A DNA stretch of 64,000 nt, from contig NW_026516336.1 of assembly GCF_025602895.1 (NCBI RefSeq), positions 46,970 through 110,969 of the forward strand, given 5' to 3'. Below are positions 44,098 to 56,691 of the stretch, in pieces. Made by a program: the position numbers and the translations under genes. This DNA comes from Polychytrium aggregatum (Eukaryota > Chytridiomycota > Chytridiomycetes > Polychytriales). The notes beneath the pieces were generated by a model, which saw only the letters and a list, made by a program, of their open reading frames with translations, was not told the origin of the DNA and ran no database searches. Every line of letters begins with the position of its first letter. The stretch's first letter is position 1.

Positions 44098-46880
44098 TTT
44101 TTTTTTTTTGTTTTGATAGTTGTATATTCAGGAATATTCAACATGCCATCAGTATCGCAGGATACCCGGCAGTGGGTGGCCAAGCTCGCTCATACACCCC
44201 TGTTGCGGCCTTCGCCGACTCTCCAGCCCACACGGCGAGCCATGCGGGTGAACACTCCCTCTAATAACTCCCAGAGGGAGTCGCACGTTTCCAGGTCCCT
44301 CTCAGGGATGTCGGGGGTTGGTTTATCCAAGTCTCCCTCTAGTATCAACTCGAACCCACTCCAGGGTTTGCTGTGCGGTGTTGGGTCTTGACTTGCCCTC
44401 AAGGGAGTGTGAGTTTGTCTGTGGGAGGGGTACTCGGGATTTATCTCGTATCCTGGGGTCTGACCTAGTCCCAAGTCATCGTCGGACTCTGGGATCGGGT
44501 CAGTACTTCGTCCTTGGGAGGGCGTGGGAACCACTCTCGGTTCAGGGCCGGGGACTGGATGTCTATTCGTCTCCCTGGCCCGGTTTCGGTCTCGGTTCGG
44601 GAGGGAGTCTTGGTTGCCATCAGGGGAGTACTCTGAGCCAGACTCTGAGACTGACTCTGAGGTTCCTCCCCAGTTCGACCCCGAGGCAAGGTCTGAGCTC
44701 GGTTCGGGGTGGTGGGGCTCTAAGTCCACACTCTGGTCGGAGTGAGGTACTAAGTCCCCACCAAGGTCAGAGTGAGGCACTAGGTCCCCACTATGATCGG
44801 AGTGGGATACTAAGTCCAAACTCTGGTCAGTGTCCCAGCAGTAGTGTCTTCCACTATCGAGAGACAGTTCGTCAAGCTCGTCCCAGATTGGTCTCGGCGT
44901 TGGGTCGGTTCTTACCAAGAAGTCAAAGTCAATGTCGTAGTCTGACACTGAGCTGACTTCAGAGCCAAGGTCCGAGTCCACTTCGGGGCCAGTCAGTCGG
45001 AGCCTCCCCATCCGAGCAATCACTCCCGGTAGAGAGCTCCAGAGCCGATCTCGATCATCAAAGTCGTCGTCTACATCAGCATCACTGATGCCAGTGTCAT
45101 CATCTGTATCCGAGACTATTGATGCGATCAAAAGCCCCGGTCTCTCCCCTCGCTTCCCCACCGAGTGATTATTATTGTTATTGCCATGTCTCTCTCTCCC
45201 TGGTGTTTGGGTTCCCACACCAGTGTGCTGCTGTTGCTCTTCTCTATCCTTCTTGGCTTCAAACTCCAGCAAGTCAAGCAGCATGTCTATAGGCCCCACT
45301 CCTTCGACTGTGGGTTTGACCCAGCTTGGGTGGGTCCGTGCGAGTTCGTTGACCTTTCTTGCCAAGATGCCTTTGGGGTCGACGCATCTTTGAGCGTGGG
45401 AACGGTTAAGGTCTACTTTGATTCCGTTCTTGGAGCACCATCGGCAGGGTCTGCTTCCTCCCTTGGTGTGTCCTGGGAATATCCCAAGTCGCCATCGAAT
45501 CATTAGCTCGAGGATAGGCTGACTACCTGTGTATCCCTCGGCTCTCCACAGTGCCGACATCGAGGTTGTCGGTGTGCATGCAGCTGTGAGTTGTTGGTCT
45601 CGTTTGAACGCTGTCCTCATGTGTTCTGTGAGGATGGCTTCTCGCAGAGGGATCGCCAAGTCGTCCTCTTGGGCAGCCTGGGCTCGCTGTCGATGTCGTG
45701 CTCGTCCGTTAGCCGGGTCTGGGAATGCTCGAAGATACCTGTTCTTCCGTAGGTCCCGGGCTAGTCGCAGTGTCCACTCTGGGTTGTTGCAGAGTAGTGG
45801 TCTATCGGGGTCGAGGAACGGGTGGAACCAGCTCCTTTGTGTCCCTATGGTTTTGTCCTTCTTCCTTAAGGCCGACGCTTCCGTTCCAAGGAAGGCCTCG
45901 GTCGCTGTCAATTCAGGATTGGTGTCCTGCCTGGCCATTAGTCGTTGCCAGTGTTTGTCTTGCAACAGCTTGTGTCCAAGGAATTGCTCGCCTGTGAACG
46001 GGGGTGAGCGGGTGTTTCTGAGGACGATCGATATCATCTTTGAGTTGTCTGCGATCTCGTCGTCCCATCTTGCCCATGTCTGGAGTGCCAGTATCTTTGC
46101 TCGCATCGACATCTTTGGTAGTCCACAGCTGATGTGCATTGCTCCTATCGATGTCCCTGGTCCTGCGCGGAAGAGTGTGCGGAGGGCCGTCATCTGTGCT
46201 TCGTCGATACGGTCCTGCTGGTCGCTTGGGAGGAGGTCCAGGGCCAGTCCGTATTCGAGTGTCGGTCTAATGAAGGTCCGATAGACTCTGACAAGCGTCC
46301 TTGCCGATGCCGTTCCCAGTCGGGCTCCGACCTTGATCATGTAGTCTGTCGCCATCTTGGTCTTGTCGATCAAGTGGTCGATCTGGCGACTAACTCTGAA
46401 ACCATCCACATCGATGATCGCACCGAGGTACTTGTATTCTTGGACCTCTGGCAGCTTCTCTCCGTAGAGATAGATGCCATCAGACCGATCGGGGTTTGCG
46501 GCCGAGAAGATGGCTTCACACTTCTTGGGTGCGAACCTATACCGATTGTCAATGCTGTGTTGTTCGCAGAGTGCCAGGAGTCTTTGGGTCGATCCCGGGG
46601 ACCCGATCAGCACTCCGTCGTCTGCGAACCAGAGCGAATTGACTCTGATCGACGACCGGCCGTTGATTCTCAGCTGGACGTCTTGATGTGGGGTTGAGCC
46701 TTGGGGTCCGATCTTGTGCCTGAGGATCTCGGGCAGATCGTCAATAAACGCACTGAACAAGAGCGGACTAAGTACCGAACCTTGGATCAGCCCCTTCTGG
46801 AGCCACACTGGTTCCGACCGGCGTCCTTTGCTTGCAACTCGGACTTGGGTCCTGTCGAACATTGCCTTCAGGATCCCTAG
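44098..46880 (-). mobile_element. telomere-array retrotransposon copy 2 (divergent family 2, 5'-truncated)
   Basis: Begins with 12 T followed by its own 3' end sequence (GTTTTGATAGTTGTATATTC), unlike family 1. It lacks ORF1, the endonuclease and part of RT, and ends at 46880, where the next poly(T) starts. The same orientation and the same kind of junction show that two related families use the same mode of attachment. Confidence 0.9.
44190..46880 (-). pseudogene. ORF2 fragment of family 2: RT and long acidic C-terminus
   Basis: Open from the 5' junction to 44190, about 896 codons. The RT part has G-L-I-Q-G-S-V-L-S-P-L-L-F, the active-site box W-F-A-D-D-G-V-L-I and Y-L-G-A-I-I-D-V-D-G-F; the domains before motif 3 are missing. 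A C-terminal knuckle C-R-W-C ... H-A-Q-R-C-V-D-P is intact. After it comes a Ser/Asp/Gly-rich extension of about 280 residues with a short repeat (S-D-x-x-x-D-L-V-P-H), absent from family 1. It is open throughout apart from the missing 5' part. Confidence 0.88.
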
Positions 46881-49800
46881 TTTTTTTTTTTTTTTGTTAC
46901 TATAGTCAACTTTATTTAAGAAGACAAGCCATCAGGTCCAACAGGTTGGTACCCCGGCACGTTGAGTACACAGGCAAGCCTATTTACTCCTGTTGCAGCC
47001 TAGTGCTGCCTCAGCTGCCCACAAGGTCTGAGACCAAGCGGGTGAACACATTTTCAAGCAGTTCCCACAAGGGAATAGCAGGATCGACGGGAGGTCGGGG
47101 TGGTGGAGTGACAAGTGCTGGCACTATACTACGCTGTGATGAGGGTGCAGGGAGAGACTGCAAGGGTGGGACTACACTGGTTGTGGGAGTGGGTGCTGGT
47201 ACTGGGTGTGCACCAAGTGCGAATGCTCGGAAGGCAGTGCGGGGAGCGGGTACATGAGCAGCAAGCGATCCAAGTGCGGGAGGGGTGCGAGTGCGAGGGG
47301 GAGTGCGATCGAAAGAGAGCAGGTCCAGCAGCTTGTCCACTGGTCCCACTCCGGCTATACCACTTTCCACCCAAGTCGGGTGGGCCGTCTTGAGGGCTGC
47401 GACCTTGCGGACCAGGACTTGATGCGGATCCACACATTGCTGTGCGTGGGTCCTGGTCAAGTCGATCCCGGATCCGTGTCGAGCCAGGTTCTTGCACTTG
47501 CGGTATCCGAACCTGAAGTGGCCTGGGAGAGCACCGAGTCGCCATCGGACCATGAACATGAGCATGACCATGGATCCTTGGTACCCGCGAGCCTCCCAGA
47601 GTCCCGACATCTTGGTCGACGGGGTGCAGGCGGCGGTGAGCTGCTTGGAGCGGTCGAAGCCGTTCTTCATGTGGTCCTCGAAGATGAGGGTCTTGATCGG
47701 GACGGGCTGGGGTCGGGGCGGTCCGGGCGGCGGCGGCTGGTGTCGGGTCTTGCCTCGGTAGATCTCCGTGGCCGTGAGGGAGTGGTCGGCCTCTTGTCGG
47801 CGGACCACCATGGCCCAGTGCGGATCGGCTCGGACTCCTTGGCCGAGGAACTGGTCGGGGTGGTAGGGCGCAATGATCTTGTTGCGCAGGATCATCGACA
47901 GCATCTTGTCGCCGTCAGAGACTTGGTCGTCCCAGCGGGCCCAGTTCTGCAGGGCCAGCATCTTGACACGGACGGACATCTTGGGGAGGCCGCAGTTGAG
48001 GTGCATGGCACCGACGGGAGTGCCGGGGCCGACGCGGAACATGGTGCGGAGGGCCGTCATCTGGGCGTCGTCGAGGCGGTCGCGCAGAGCCGGGTCCGGG
48101 ATGTCCATGGCCATCCCGTATTCGAGGGTCGGCCGCACAAAGGTCTTGTAGACCTGGGTGATGGTCTTGGCCGAGACCTTGCCGAGGGTGATGCCAAGTC
48201 CAACCACGGTGTCGGTGACCATGTGGACCTTGCGGAGGAGCTTGTCGAACTGGAGGTCCGGGCGGAATCCGTCAATGTCGACCATGACACCGAGGTAGCG
48301 GAACTGGAGGACCTTGGGCAGCTCGGTGCCGTACAGCTTGGCGGGATGGAGCTGGTCGACGTTGCAGGCCGAGTACAGCACCTCGCACTTGGGAGGCGAG
48401 AAGCGGTAGCGATTGTCGACACTGTGACGCTCACAGATGTCCAGCATGGCCTGGGTGCGGCCAGCCGGACAGATGAGGACACCATCGTCGGCAAACCAGA
48501 GCGAGTTGACCCGGAGACGGTGGTGGCGACTGGAGGCAAGCACAAGTCCGTCCTCGGCTCGGAGCAGTCCAGGCAGGTCGTCAATGTGGGCACTGAACAG
48601 AAGGGGACTCAGGACCGAGCCTTGGATGAGACCCTTCTGCAGCCACACAGGCTGTGACGTGCGGCCCTTGCTGGCGACGCGGACAAGAGTGCGGTCGAAC
48701 ATGGCCCTGAGGACCCCGACGGCGACCGGACCAGCACCTCGGGCGGCGATCTTGTCCCAGAGGCGCTCCCGCCAGACAGTGTCGTAGGCGGCCTTGATGT
48801 CGAGGAAGACCAGGCTGTACTCGTCGTCGCAGATCTTGTTCATGCGGACAAGAGCGTCGAGCGAGTACACCTGGTCGAGGGTGCCTCGGTCCGGGCGGAA
48901 GCCTCCCTGGGCAATGTCCATGATGCCGATCTCGCGGGTGAGGAACGGCAGCAGGACTCGCTCGGCGATCTTGCGGAGGACCTGGGTCAACCCGATGGGC
49001 CGGTACATGGCCGGATCGAGGATCGAACCCTTGTTCTTGTAGACCGGGTGGATCAGGACAGTGTTCCACTCGGTCGGGACGACGGAGGCCTTGAGGGCGG
49101 CCAGCAGGATGGCCCGGAGCCAGGGAGCGACCACGGGAGCGACAGGGTGCAGCATCTCGGCCTTGATCTTGTCCGGGCCGGAGGACTTGCGCTTGGGGGA
49201 CTTGACGATGGCATCGGCCACCTCGTCCGACGACAAGCGGGGAATGGATCGATCCTCGGGGAGCAGGCGCGGAACAGTGTCCAGGGGTCTTGGGCCGACG
49301 GTCCGGTCAAAGGCGGCACCGGGGGTGTCCTGGGAGTGCGAGGAGACCTTGCCGTAGTGGACCACAAGTCGCTCGAGGGCCTCGTCCGAGTTGTCAAAGT
49401 GGAAGGCGTCGTCGAGCTCCTTGCGCTTCTTCATGGCGGCCAGGGACTTGGCGACCTCGGAAGCGTTGAGTGAGTGCAGCTTGTTCATGGCCAGGGTCTC
49501 GGCTGCTCGGCGGGACTGGACGATGAGGTTCTTTTCTTGTTTGCGGACAGCGCGGAGTTCGGCGCGCTTGTCCTCGGCGACGCGGAGGGAGAGCCCGGGC
49601 AACTTGAGCTGGTAGATGAGATCGCGGCGCCTCTCGCGAAGCTGCCGCATCTCGGGGATCAGGGCCGGGTCCTTCCAGACGGTCTTGATGGAAGCCTTGC
49701 CGATGGTGGAGTCGGCAGCGGTGGTGATCAGGGCGATCATGATGGACCAGGCGCGGTCGATGCAGTCCTGGGCCGCACTCTCCGAGATCGGAATGACCGA

Positions 49801-50599
49801 TCCCCTTGAGATTGGCCGGAGTGCAGCCTGTATGCGCTGCAGACCGCGTTCGCGCTCGTCCAGCAGCGCCAAGAGGTACTGGGCGCGGACGGCGGGATCC
49901 TCGAGCTGGGCGATCTTCCACTGCCATTGGTCGACCTTTGGGTAGTACTTTGGCTGTACCCGCAGAGTCGCCCAGATGGGGAAGTGGTCGGACTGGCCAC
50001 GGAAGGCACCGGCAGTGTCGACCTGCAGCAGCGGGTCGTTGTTGGCCTGGCGATGCGACACAAAGATGTAGTCGATCGTTGTCCAGCTGGGACCCCGCTG
50101 CCGGGTGTGGGTCGGGATCACAGCTGGAGGCACAACGCGGAGACCGGCGCGGGAGACAGTGTCCTCGAGGATCTTCTCCCTGCCACGGAGCGGCGTGGGC
50201 AGTCCGCTCAGGGCACTGAGGTGGGCATTGAAGTCACCCACCACAATGACCTGGGCGTCGGGGAGGGCGGCCTTGGTGTGGATCGACTGGAGGGCCTCGC
50301 GGTAGTCGTCCAGCTTGAGGCTCGGGGACAGGTAGAAGTTGCCGATGTGGATGACGTGTTTGTATGTCACCCACATGGCGTCGCCCTTGTCGCTGACTTC
50401 AATGTTGGTGAAGTCGTGCGGGTCGATCCTGGCCGGGTTGTAGAGGATGGCGATGCCTCTACCGGCGCGGCAACGGGGACCAGGGACCTTGACGGCATAG
50501 CCACAGAGAGGGCTGCGGGGTTCGAGGTCGGCGAGGGTTTCTTGGACACCGACAAAGTCGATGTCGTTGGTGTCGATGAGGTTCTTGAGTTCAACGTCG
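46881..50599 (-). mobile_element. telomere-array retrotransposon copy 3 (family 1, lacks ORF1)
   Basis: Begins with 15 T. It contains ORF2 almost complete but stops 28 codons inside it at 50599, where the poly(T) of copy 4 follows. ORF1 and the 5' UTR are missing. No telomere repeats lie at either junction. Confidence 0.93.
47011..50599 (-). pseudogene. ORF2 of copy 3, missing its first 28 codons
   Basis: An intact frame of about 1196 codons with apurinic-type endonuclease residues (V-Q-E-T-L, V-V-G-D-F-N-A-H-L, T-I-D-Y-I-F, S-D-H-F-P) and the RT domain with F-A-D-D. The first endonuclease motif (S-F-N-V-C-G-I-N) is lost at the truncation. By chance the frame continues into the adjoining poly(A) and adds lysines. 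Confidence 0.9.
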
Positions 50600-50729
50600 T
50601 TTTTTTTTTTTTTTGTTACTATAGTCAACTTTATTTAAGAAGACAAGCCATCAGGTCCAACAGGTTGGTACCCCGGCACGTTGAGTACACAGGCAAGCCT
50701 ATTTACTCCTGTTGCAGCCTAGTGCTGCC

Positions 50730-53700
50730 TCAGCTGCCCACAAGGTCTGAGACCAAGCGGGTGAACACATTTTCAAGCAGTTCCCACAAGGGAATAGCAG
50801 GATCGACGGGAGGTCGGGGTGGTGGAGTGACAAGTGCTGGCACTATACTACGCTGTGATGAGGGTGCAGGGAGAGACTGCAAGGGTGGGACTACACTGGT
50901 TGTGGGAGTGGGTGCTGGTACTGGGTGTGCACCAAGTGCGAATGCTCGGAAGGCAGTGCGGGGAGCGGGTACATGAGCAGCAAGCGATCCAAGTGCGGGA
51001 GGGGTGCGAGTGCGAGGGGGAGTGCGATCGAAAGAGAGCAGGTCCAGCAGCTTGTCCACTGGTCCCACTCCGGCTATACCACTTTCCACCCAAGTCGGGT
51101 GGGCCGTCTTGAGGGCTGCGACCTTGCGGACCAGGACTTGATGCGGATCCACACATTGCTGTGCGTGGGTCCTGGTCAAGTCGATCCCGGATCCGTGTCG
51201 AGCCAGGTTCTTGCACTTGCGGTATCCGAACCTGAAGTGGCCTGGGAGAGCACCGAGTCGCCATCGGACCATGAACATGAGCATGACCATGGATCCTTGG
51301 TACCCGCGAGCCTCCCAGAGTCCCGACATCTTGGTCGACGGGGTGCAGGCGGCGGTGAGCTGCTTGGAGCGGTCGAAGCCGTTCTTCATGTGGTCCTCGA
51401 AGATGAGGGTCTTGATCGGGACGGGCTGGGGTCGGGGCGGTCCGGGCGGCGGCGGCTGGTGTCGGGTCTTGCCTCGGTAGATCTCCGTGGCCGTGAGGGA
51501 GTGGTCGGCCTCTTGTCGGCGGACCACCATGGCCCAGTGCGGATCGGCTCGGACTCCTTGGCCGAGGAACTGGTCGGGGTGGTAGGGCGCAATGATCTTG
51601 TTGCGCAGGATCATCGACAGCATCTTGTCGCCGTCAGAGACTTGGTCGTCCCAGCGGGCCCAGTTCTGCAGGGCCAGCATCTTGACACGGACGGACATCT
51701 TGGGGAGGCCGCAGTTGAGGTGCATGGCACCGACGGGAGTGCCGGGGCCGACGCGGAACATGGTGCGGAGGGCCGTCATCTGGGCGTCGTCGAGGCGGTC
51801 GCGCAGAGCCGGGTCCGGGATGTCCATGGCCATCCCGTATTCGAGGGTCGGCCGCACAAAGGTCTTGTAGACCTGGGTGATGGTCTTGGCCGAGACCTTG
51901 CCGAGGGTGATGCCAAGTCCAACCACGGTGTCGGTGACCATGTGGACCTTGCGGAGGAGCTTGTCGAACTGGAGGTCCGGGCGGAATCCGTCAATGTCGA
52001 CCATGACACCGAGGTAGCGGAACTGGAGGACCTTGGGCAGCTCGGTGCCGTACAGCTTGGCGGGATGGAGCTGGTCGACGTTGCAGGCCGAGTACAGCAC
52101 CTCGCACTTGGGAGGCGAGAAGCGGTAGCGATTGTCGACATGCTGTGACGCTTCACAGATGTCCAGCATGGCCTGGGTGCGGCCAGCCGGACAGATGAGG
52201 ACACCATCGTCGGCAAACCAGAGCGAGTTGACCCGGAGACGGTGGTGGCGACTCGGAGGCAAGCACAAGTCCGTCCTCGGCTCGGAGCAGTCCAGGCAGG
52301 TCGTCAATGTGGGCACTGAACAGAAGGGGACTCAGGACCGAGCCTTGGATGAGACCCTTCTGCAGCCACACAGGCTGTGACGTGCGGCCCTTGCTGGCGA
52401 CGCGGACAAGAGTGCGGTCGAACATGGCCCTGAGGACCCCGACGGCGACCGGACCAGCACCTCGGGCGGCGATCTTGTCCCAGAGGCGCTCCCGCCAGAC
52501 AGTGTCGTAGGCGGCCTTGATGTCGAGGAAGACCAGGCTGTACTCGTCGTCGCAGGATCTTGTTCATGCGGACAAGAGCGTCGAGCGAGTACACCTGGTC
52601 GAGGGTGCCTCGGTCCGGGCGGAAGCCTCCCTGGGCAATGTCCATGATGCCGATCTCGCGGGTGAGGAACGGCAGCAGGACTCGCTCGGCGATCTTGCGG
52701 AGGACCTGGGTCAACCCGATGGGCCGGTACATGGCCGGATCGAGGATCGAACCCTTGTTCTTGTAGACCGGGTGGATCAGGACAGTGTTCCACTCGGTCG
52801 GGACGACGGAGGCCTTGAGGGCGGCCAGCAGGATGGCCCGGAGCCAGGGAGCGACCACGGGAGCGACAGGGTGCAGCATCTCGGCCTTGATCTTGTCCGG
52901 GCCGGAGGACTTGCGCTTGGGGGACTTGACGATGGCATCGGCCACCTCGTCCGACGACAATCGGGGAATGGATCGATCCTCGGGGAGCAGGCGCGGAACA
53001 GTGTCCAGGGGTCTTGGGCCGACGGTCCGGTCAAAGGCGGCACCGGGGGTGTCCTGGGAGTGCGAGGAGACCTTGCCGTAGTGGACCACAAGTCGCTCGA
53101 GGGCCTCGTCCGAGTTGTCAAAGTGGAAGGCGTCGTCGAGCTCCTTGCGCTTCTTCATGGCGGCCAGGGACTTGGCGACCTCGGAAGCGTTGAGGGAGTG
53201 CAGCTTGTTCATGGCCAGGGTCTCGGCTGCTCGGCGGGACTGGACGATGAGGTTCTTTTCTTGTTTGCGGACAGCGCGGAGTTCGGCGCGCTTGTCCTCG
53301 GCGACGCGGAGGGAGAGCCCGGGCAACTTGAGCTGGTAGATGAGATCGCGGCGCCTCTCGCGAAGCTGCCGCATCTCGGGGATCAGGGCCGGGTCCTTCC
53401 AGACGGTCTTGATGGAAGCCTTGCCGATGGTGGAGTCGGCAGCGGTGGTGATCAGGGCGATCATGATGGACCAGGCGCGGTCGATGCAGTCCTGGGCCGC
53501 ACTCTCCGAGATCGGAATGACCGATCCCCTTGAGATTGGCCGGAGTGCAGCCTGGATGCGCTGCAGACCGCGTTCGCGCTCGTCCAGCAGCGCCAAGAGG
53601 TACTGGGCGCGGACGGCAGGATCCTCGAGCTGGGCGATCTTCCACTGCCATTGGTCGACCTTTGGGTAGTACTTTGGCTGTACCCGCAGAGTCGCCCAGA

Positions 53701-54409
53701 TGGGGAAGTGGTCGGACTGGCCACGGAAGGCACCGGCAGTGTCGACCTGCAGCAGCGGGTCGTTGTTGGCCTGGCGATGCGACACAAAGATGTAGTCGAT
53801 CGTTGTCCAGCTGGGACCCCGCTGCCGGGTGTGGGTCGGGATCACAGCTGGAGGCACAACGCGGAGACCGGCGCGGGAGACAGTGTCCTCGAGGATCTTC
53901 TCCCTGCCACGGAGCGGCGTGGGCAGTCCGCTCAGGGCACTGAGGTGGGCATTGAAGTCACCCACCACAATGACCTGGGCGTCGGGGAGGGCGGCCTTGG
54001 TGTGGATCGACTGGAGGGCCTCGCGGTAGTCGTCCAGCTTGAGGCTCGGGGACAGGTAGAAGTTGCCGATGTGGATGACGTGTTTGTATGTCACCCACAT
54101 GGCGTCGCCCTTGTCGCTGACTTCAATGTTGGTGAAGTCGTGCGGGTCGATCCTGGCCGGGTTGTAGAGGATGGCGATGCCTCTACCGGCGCGGCAACGG
54201 GGACCAGGGACCTTGACGGCATAGCCACAGAGAGGGCTGCGGGGTTCGAGGTCGGCGAGGGTTTCTTGGACACCGACAAAGTCGATGTCGTTGGTGTCGA
54301 TGAGGTTCTTGAGTTCAACGTCGTTGACGTTGATGCCACAGACATTGAAGGAAGCGACGGTCAGGGATGTCTGGGCCCTGCCGCCTCCCTGCGAGGGGTG
54401 TGGATTCAT
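50730..54409 (-). pseudogene. ORF2 of copy 4, disrupted by small insertions
   Basis: The sequence is nearly the same as the intact ORF2 of copy 5, but it has small insertions near 52140-52155, near 52255 (CTCGGAGG against CTCGAGG) and near 52556 (GCAGGATC against GCGGATC). These move the frame within the RT domain. The endonuclease part reads from the ATG at 54409; the C-terminal part is open to 50730. Clustered one-base insertions could be assembly errors in a near-identical repeat. Confidence 0.88.
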
Positions 54410-56691
54410 TGGAGTCGTGCAGCGCTGCTGCTGGCCCGGGGGCCCTCTCCTTCAGAGTCAGTGTCCATGACGGACAGCGGGACTCTGTAGGCGGGGTGAG
54501 GCTTGCTGGGCTTTGACGAGGCACCAGCGGCGGGGGCAGCAGCAGCAGCGACAGCAACGACAACGGCAGGGGCAGCGGTAGCGGCAGCGGCAGAGGCAGA
54601 CGACGAGGCAGCGGCAGCGGCAGAACCAGGGACCTTGGGGACGGCGGTGATGTCCGCCCGCTTGACCTCCTTGCCGGATAGGGCCTTCTTGAGGAGCGAG
54701 TCGTACTCGTCGCGGTACTCCTCGGGGATGCGCATCTGGATGCAGCGGCGGACAGGGGCGGTCTTGGCCTTGGCTGCCTGGCGGAGGGACTTTGCCATAA
54801 AGTTCTTGATGGCATCGGATCGGGACAGGGCCAGTCCATGGTGCTTGAGACCATGGATGACGTCGTAGGCCGGTACGACCCTGACCCTGCCATGTGTGGA
54901 CGACAGCGACTCCAGACGGGCACCAAGGTCGGCCTTGTTGGATTTGTCGCGGACAAGGACCTCCATGACCGTGGCCTCAGGGAAGTTGATCTCGGCCAAC
55001 TCCCTGGTGTCGATGCCGCATCGCTTGAGGTTGCGGCGGACACTGCCGAGGTCGCCACAGCGGATGCCCTCGACGTACAGCCAGTCCATGTTGGTGACGG
55101 CCTCCCTGAACTTGTCGTTCCGGAGCTCAGAGTTGGCGACCGTCCCGGGGACAAGGACTGGCTGGCGGTGCTGGTTGGGCTGGATCGGCTTGGAGGAGCC
55201 TGGCATTCGGCCGGTGGTCAGCATCCTCTTCCATTCGTCGAGCTGGCTGGCCTCGGACATGCGGCCGACACGGCTCTCGGCCTCCCGAACGTTCTTCAAG
55301 AGAGCGGCCTTGTACGAGGGAGACGGGGCGGAAACAGGGGCAGAGCCAGGGAGGGAGCCGGAGGACTGGGTCTTGGAACCGGGGGACTGGGTCTTGGGGG
55401 TGGCAGTCTTGTTGGCAACAGACTTGCGGAGCTGCTCCGTGGCACGGCTGATTGCCACATTGGACTTGGCGATCTTCTGGACCATGGCCTTGGTGGCAGC
55501 ATCCATGTTGTCGGCCACGAGTGCCTCGAACAGGATGGACTGCACCCGGTCAGCCTCTCGCTTGAGGATAGCGAGGGCCTCCTCGGGTTTCATCGCAGGG
55601 ACGGGAGCCTGGGACGGAGGAGGGGTCTTGGCCTTGACGACGGGTCGGGGCGGAAGGACGGGCCTGGCCTTGGGGACAGGGGACGCAGTGCCAACAGCAT
55701 CAACAGCTCGACGAGCTGGATCGACGGGGTCAGCAGTGGAAGCAGGGGCTGCTCGAGGGGCGCCTTCAGAGGCACCACGGGGGACGGCGCGCTGCTTGTC
55801 CATGGTCTTGAGGCCGCACTTGGTGTGGAAGTTCTCCTTGAACTTGTCCGAGAACGCATCCACAAACAGCTTGCGGGACTCCTTGGTGGTGCGGCTCATG
55901 TGGGCCCAGAACTGGAAGGCCGACATCTGGCCGGGGCAGGGTCCGTCCTCGAGGGCCTGGGGACACTTGAGCTGGAGCTCGTCCTTGCCGTGCTTGACGA
56001 CGATCCAGGGATCGGCCGAGGCGAGCTTGCACTTGCGGCACAGGACAGTGCACTGCAGCTTGGCGGTCACGGCCATCCACAGCTGGTTGTTCATCTTGGT
56101 GACGTCGATGATCTGGGTTGCAGCCTTCTGATCATCGACGTCGGACGAGGCGTGCCACTTGCGCCAGAACTCGTCGCGCCAAGGAACCGAGACGACGTCG
56201 GCACTGGGCTGGACAACAATGTCCATGGCACAGTGGTCTTGGTGGGGAGCGGCGGAGGAGGACACGGGAGCCAGGGACTCGGCAGGGTGGTCTTGGTCGG
56301 CACAGGAGGACGAGGGCTCAGCGTCAGGCTCTTGGTCCGGGCTGAGGTCTTCTTCGACATTGATGTCCTCCAGTTCATCAATGTCGACGGCGGCACGGGC
56401 GGCAGCGCGGTCCAAGGGCGGGAACGAAAAGTCGGGTTCGGCCGGGAACCTGAACTCGGGCGGGGCCGGGAGCCTGGACTCGGGCACGGACACGGACGGG
56501 AACTCGGACTCGGGGAGACGCTCGTCATGCTCCGGCCTGGGGAGCATGGTCATTGCGTCGGGCAAGGACAGGCGACGCTTGGCGGGGGAGGAAGGGGTGG
56601 CCACGGGTCGCTCCTTGCGCTTGAAGATCAAGCTGCCGACAGCGATGGTCGAGGCCGGGAGAAGGGACTGCTGGGGTCTGTCCTTGGACAT
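54406..56691 (-). CDS. ORF1 of copy 4, nucleic-acid-binding-type protein
   Basis: 761 residues. The acidic N-terminal third contains repeated F-P-A-E-P-type stretches. Near residues 217-250 a putative zinc-binding cluster appears (C-x2-C, then later C-x8-C). A Pro/Ala/Ser-rich linker follows, then a globular part with Y-V-E-G-I-R-C-G-D-L-G-S-V-R-R-N, and a basic/Ala-rich end. No standard CCHC gag-like knuckle was seen, so RNA binding is inferred from its position as ORF1 of a non-LTR element. Its stop overlaps the ORF2 start as ATGA. Confidence 0.88.
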   Translation of the reverse strand: MSKDRPQQSLLPASTIAVGSLIFKRKERPVATPSSPAKRRLSLPDAMTMLPRPEHDERLPESEFPSVSVPESRLPAPPEFRFPAEPDFSFPPLDRAAARAAVDIDELEDINVEEDLSPDQEPDAEPSSSCADQDHPAESLAPVSSSAAPHQDHCAMDIVVQPSADVVSVPWRDEFWRKWHASSDVDDQKAATQIIDVTKMNNQLWMAVTAKLQCTVLCRKCKLASADPWIVVKHGKDELQLKCPQALEDGPCPGQMSAFQFWAHMSRTTKESRKLFVDAFSDKFKENFHTKCGLKTMDKQRAVPRGASEGAPRAAPASTADPVDPARRAVDAVGTASPVPKARPVLPPRPVVKAKTPPPSQAPVPAMKPEEALAILKREADRVQSILFEALVADNMDAATKAMVQKIAKSNVAISRATEQLRKSVANKTATPKTQSPGSKTQSSGSLPGSAPVSAPSPSYKAALLKNVREAESRVGRMSEASQLDEWKRMLTTGRMPGSSKPIQPNQHRQPVLVPGTVANSELRNDKFREAVTNMDWLYVEGIRCGDLGSVRRNLKRCGIDTRELAEINFPEATVMEVLVRDKSNKADLGARLESLSSTHGRVRVVPAYDVIHGLKHHGLALSRSDAIKNFMAKSLRQAAKAKTAPVRRCIQMRIPEEYRDEYDSLLKKALSGKEVKRADITAVPKVPGSAAAAASSSASAAAATAAPAVVVAVAAAAAPAAGASSKPSKPHPAYRVPLSVMDTDSEGEGPRASSSAARLQ

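Noticed and set aside
46881-50628. ORF2 of copy 3 as a complete 1205-residue protein
   Set aside because: The first residues, with a lysine run, come from the neighbouring poly(A)/poly(T) junction; the true ORF2 start is missing.
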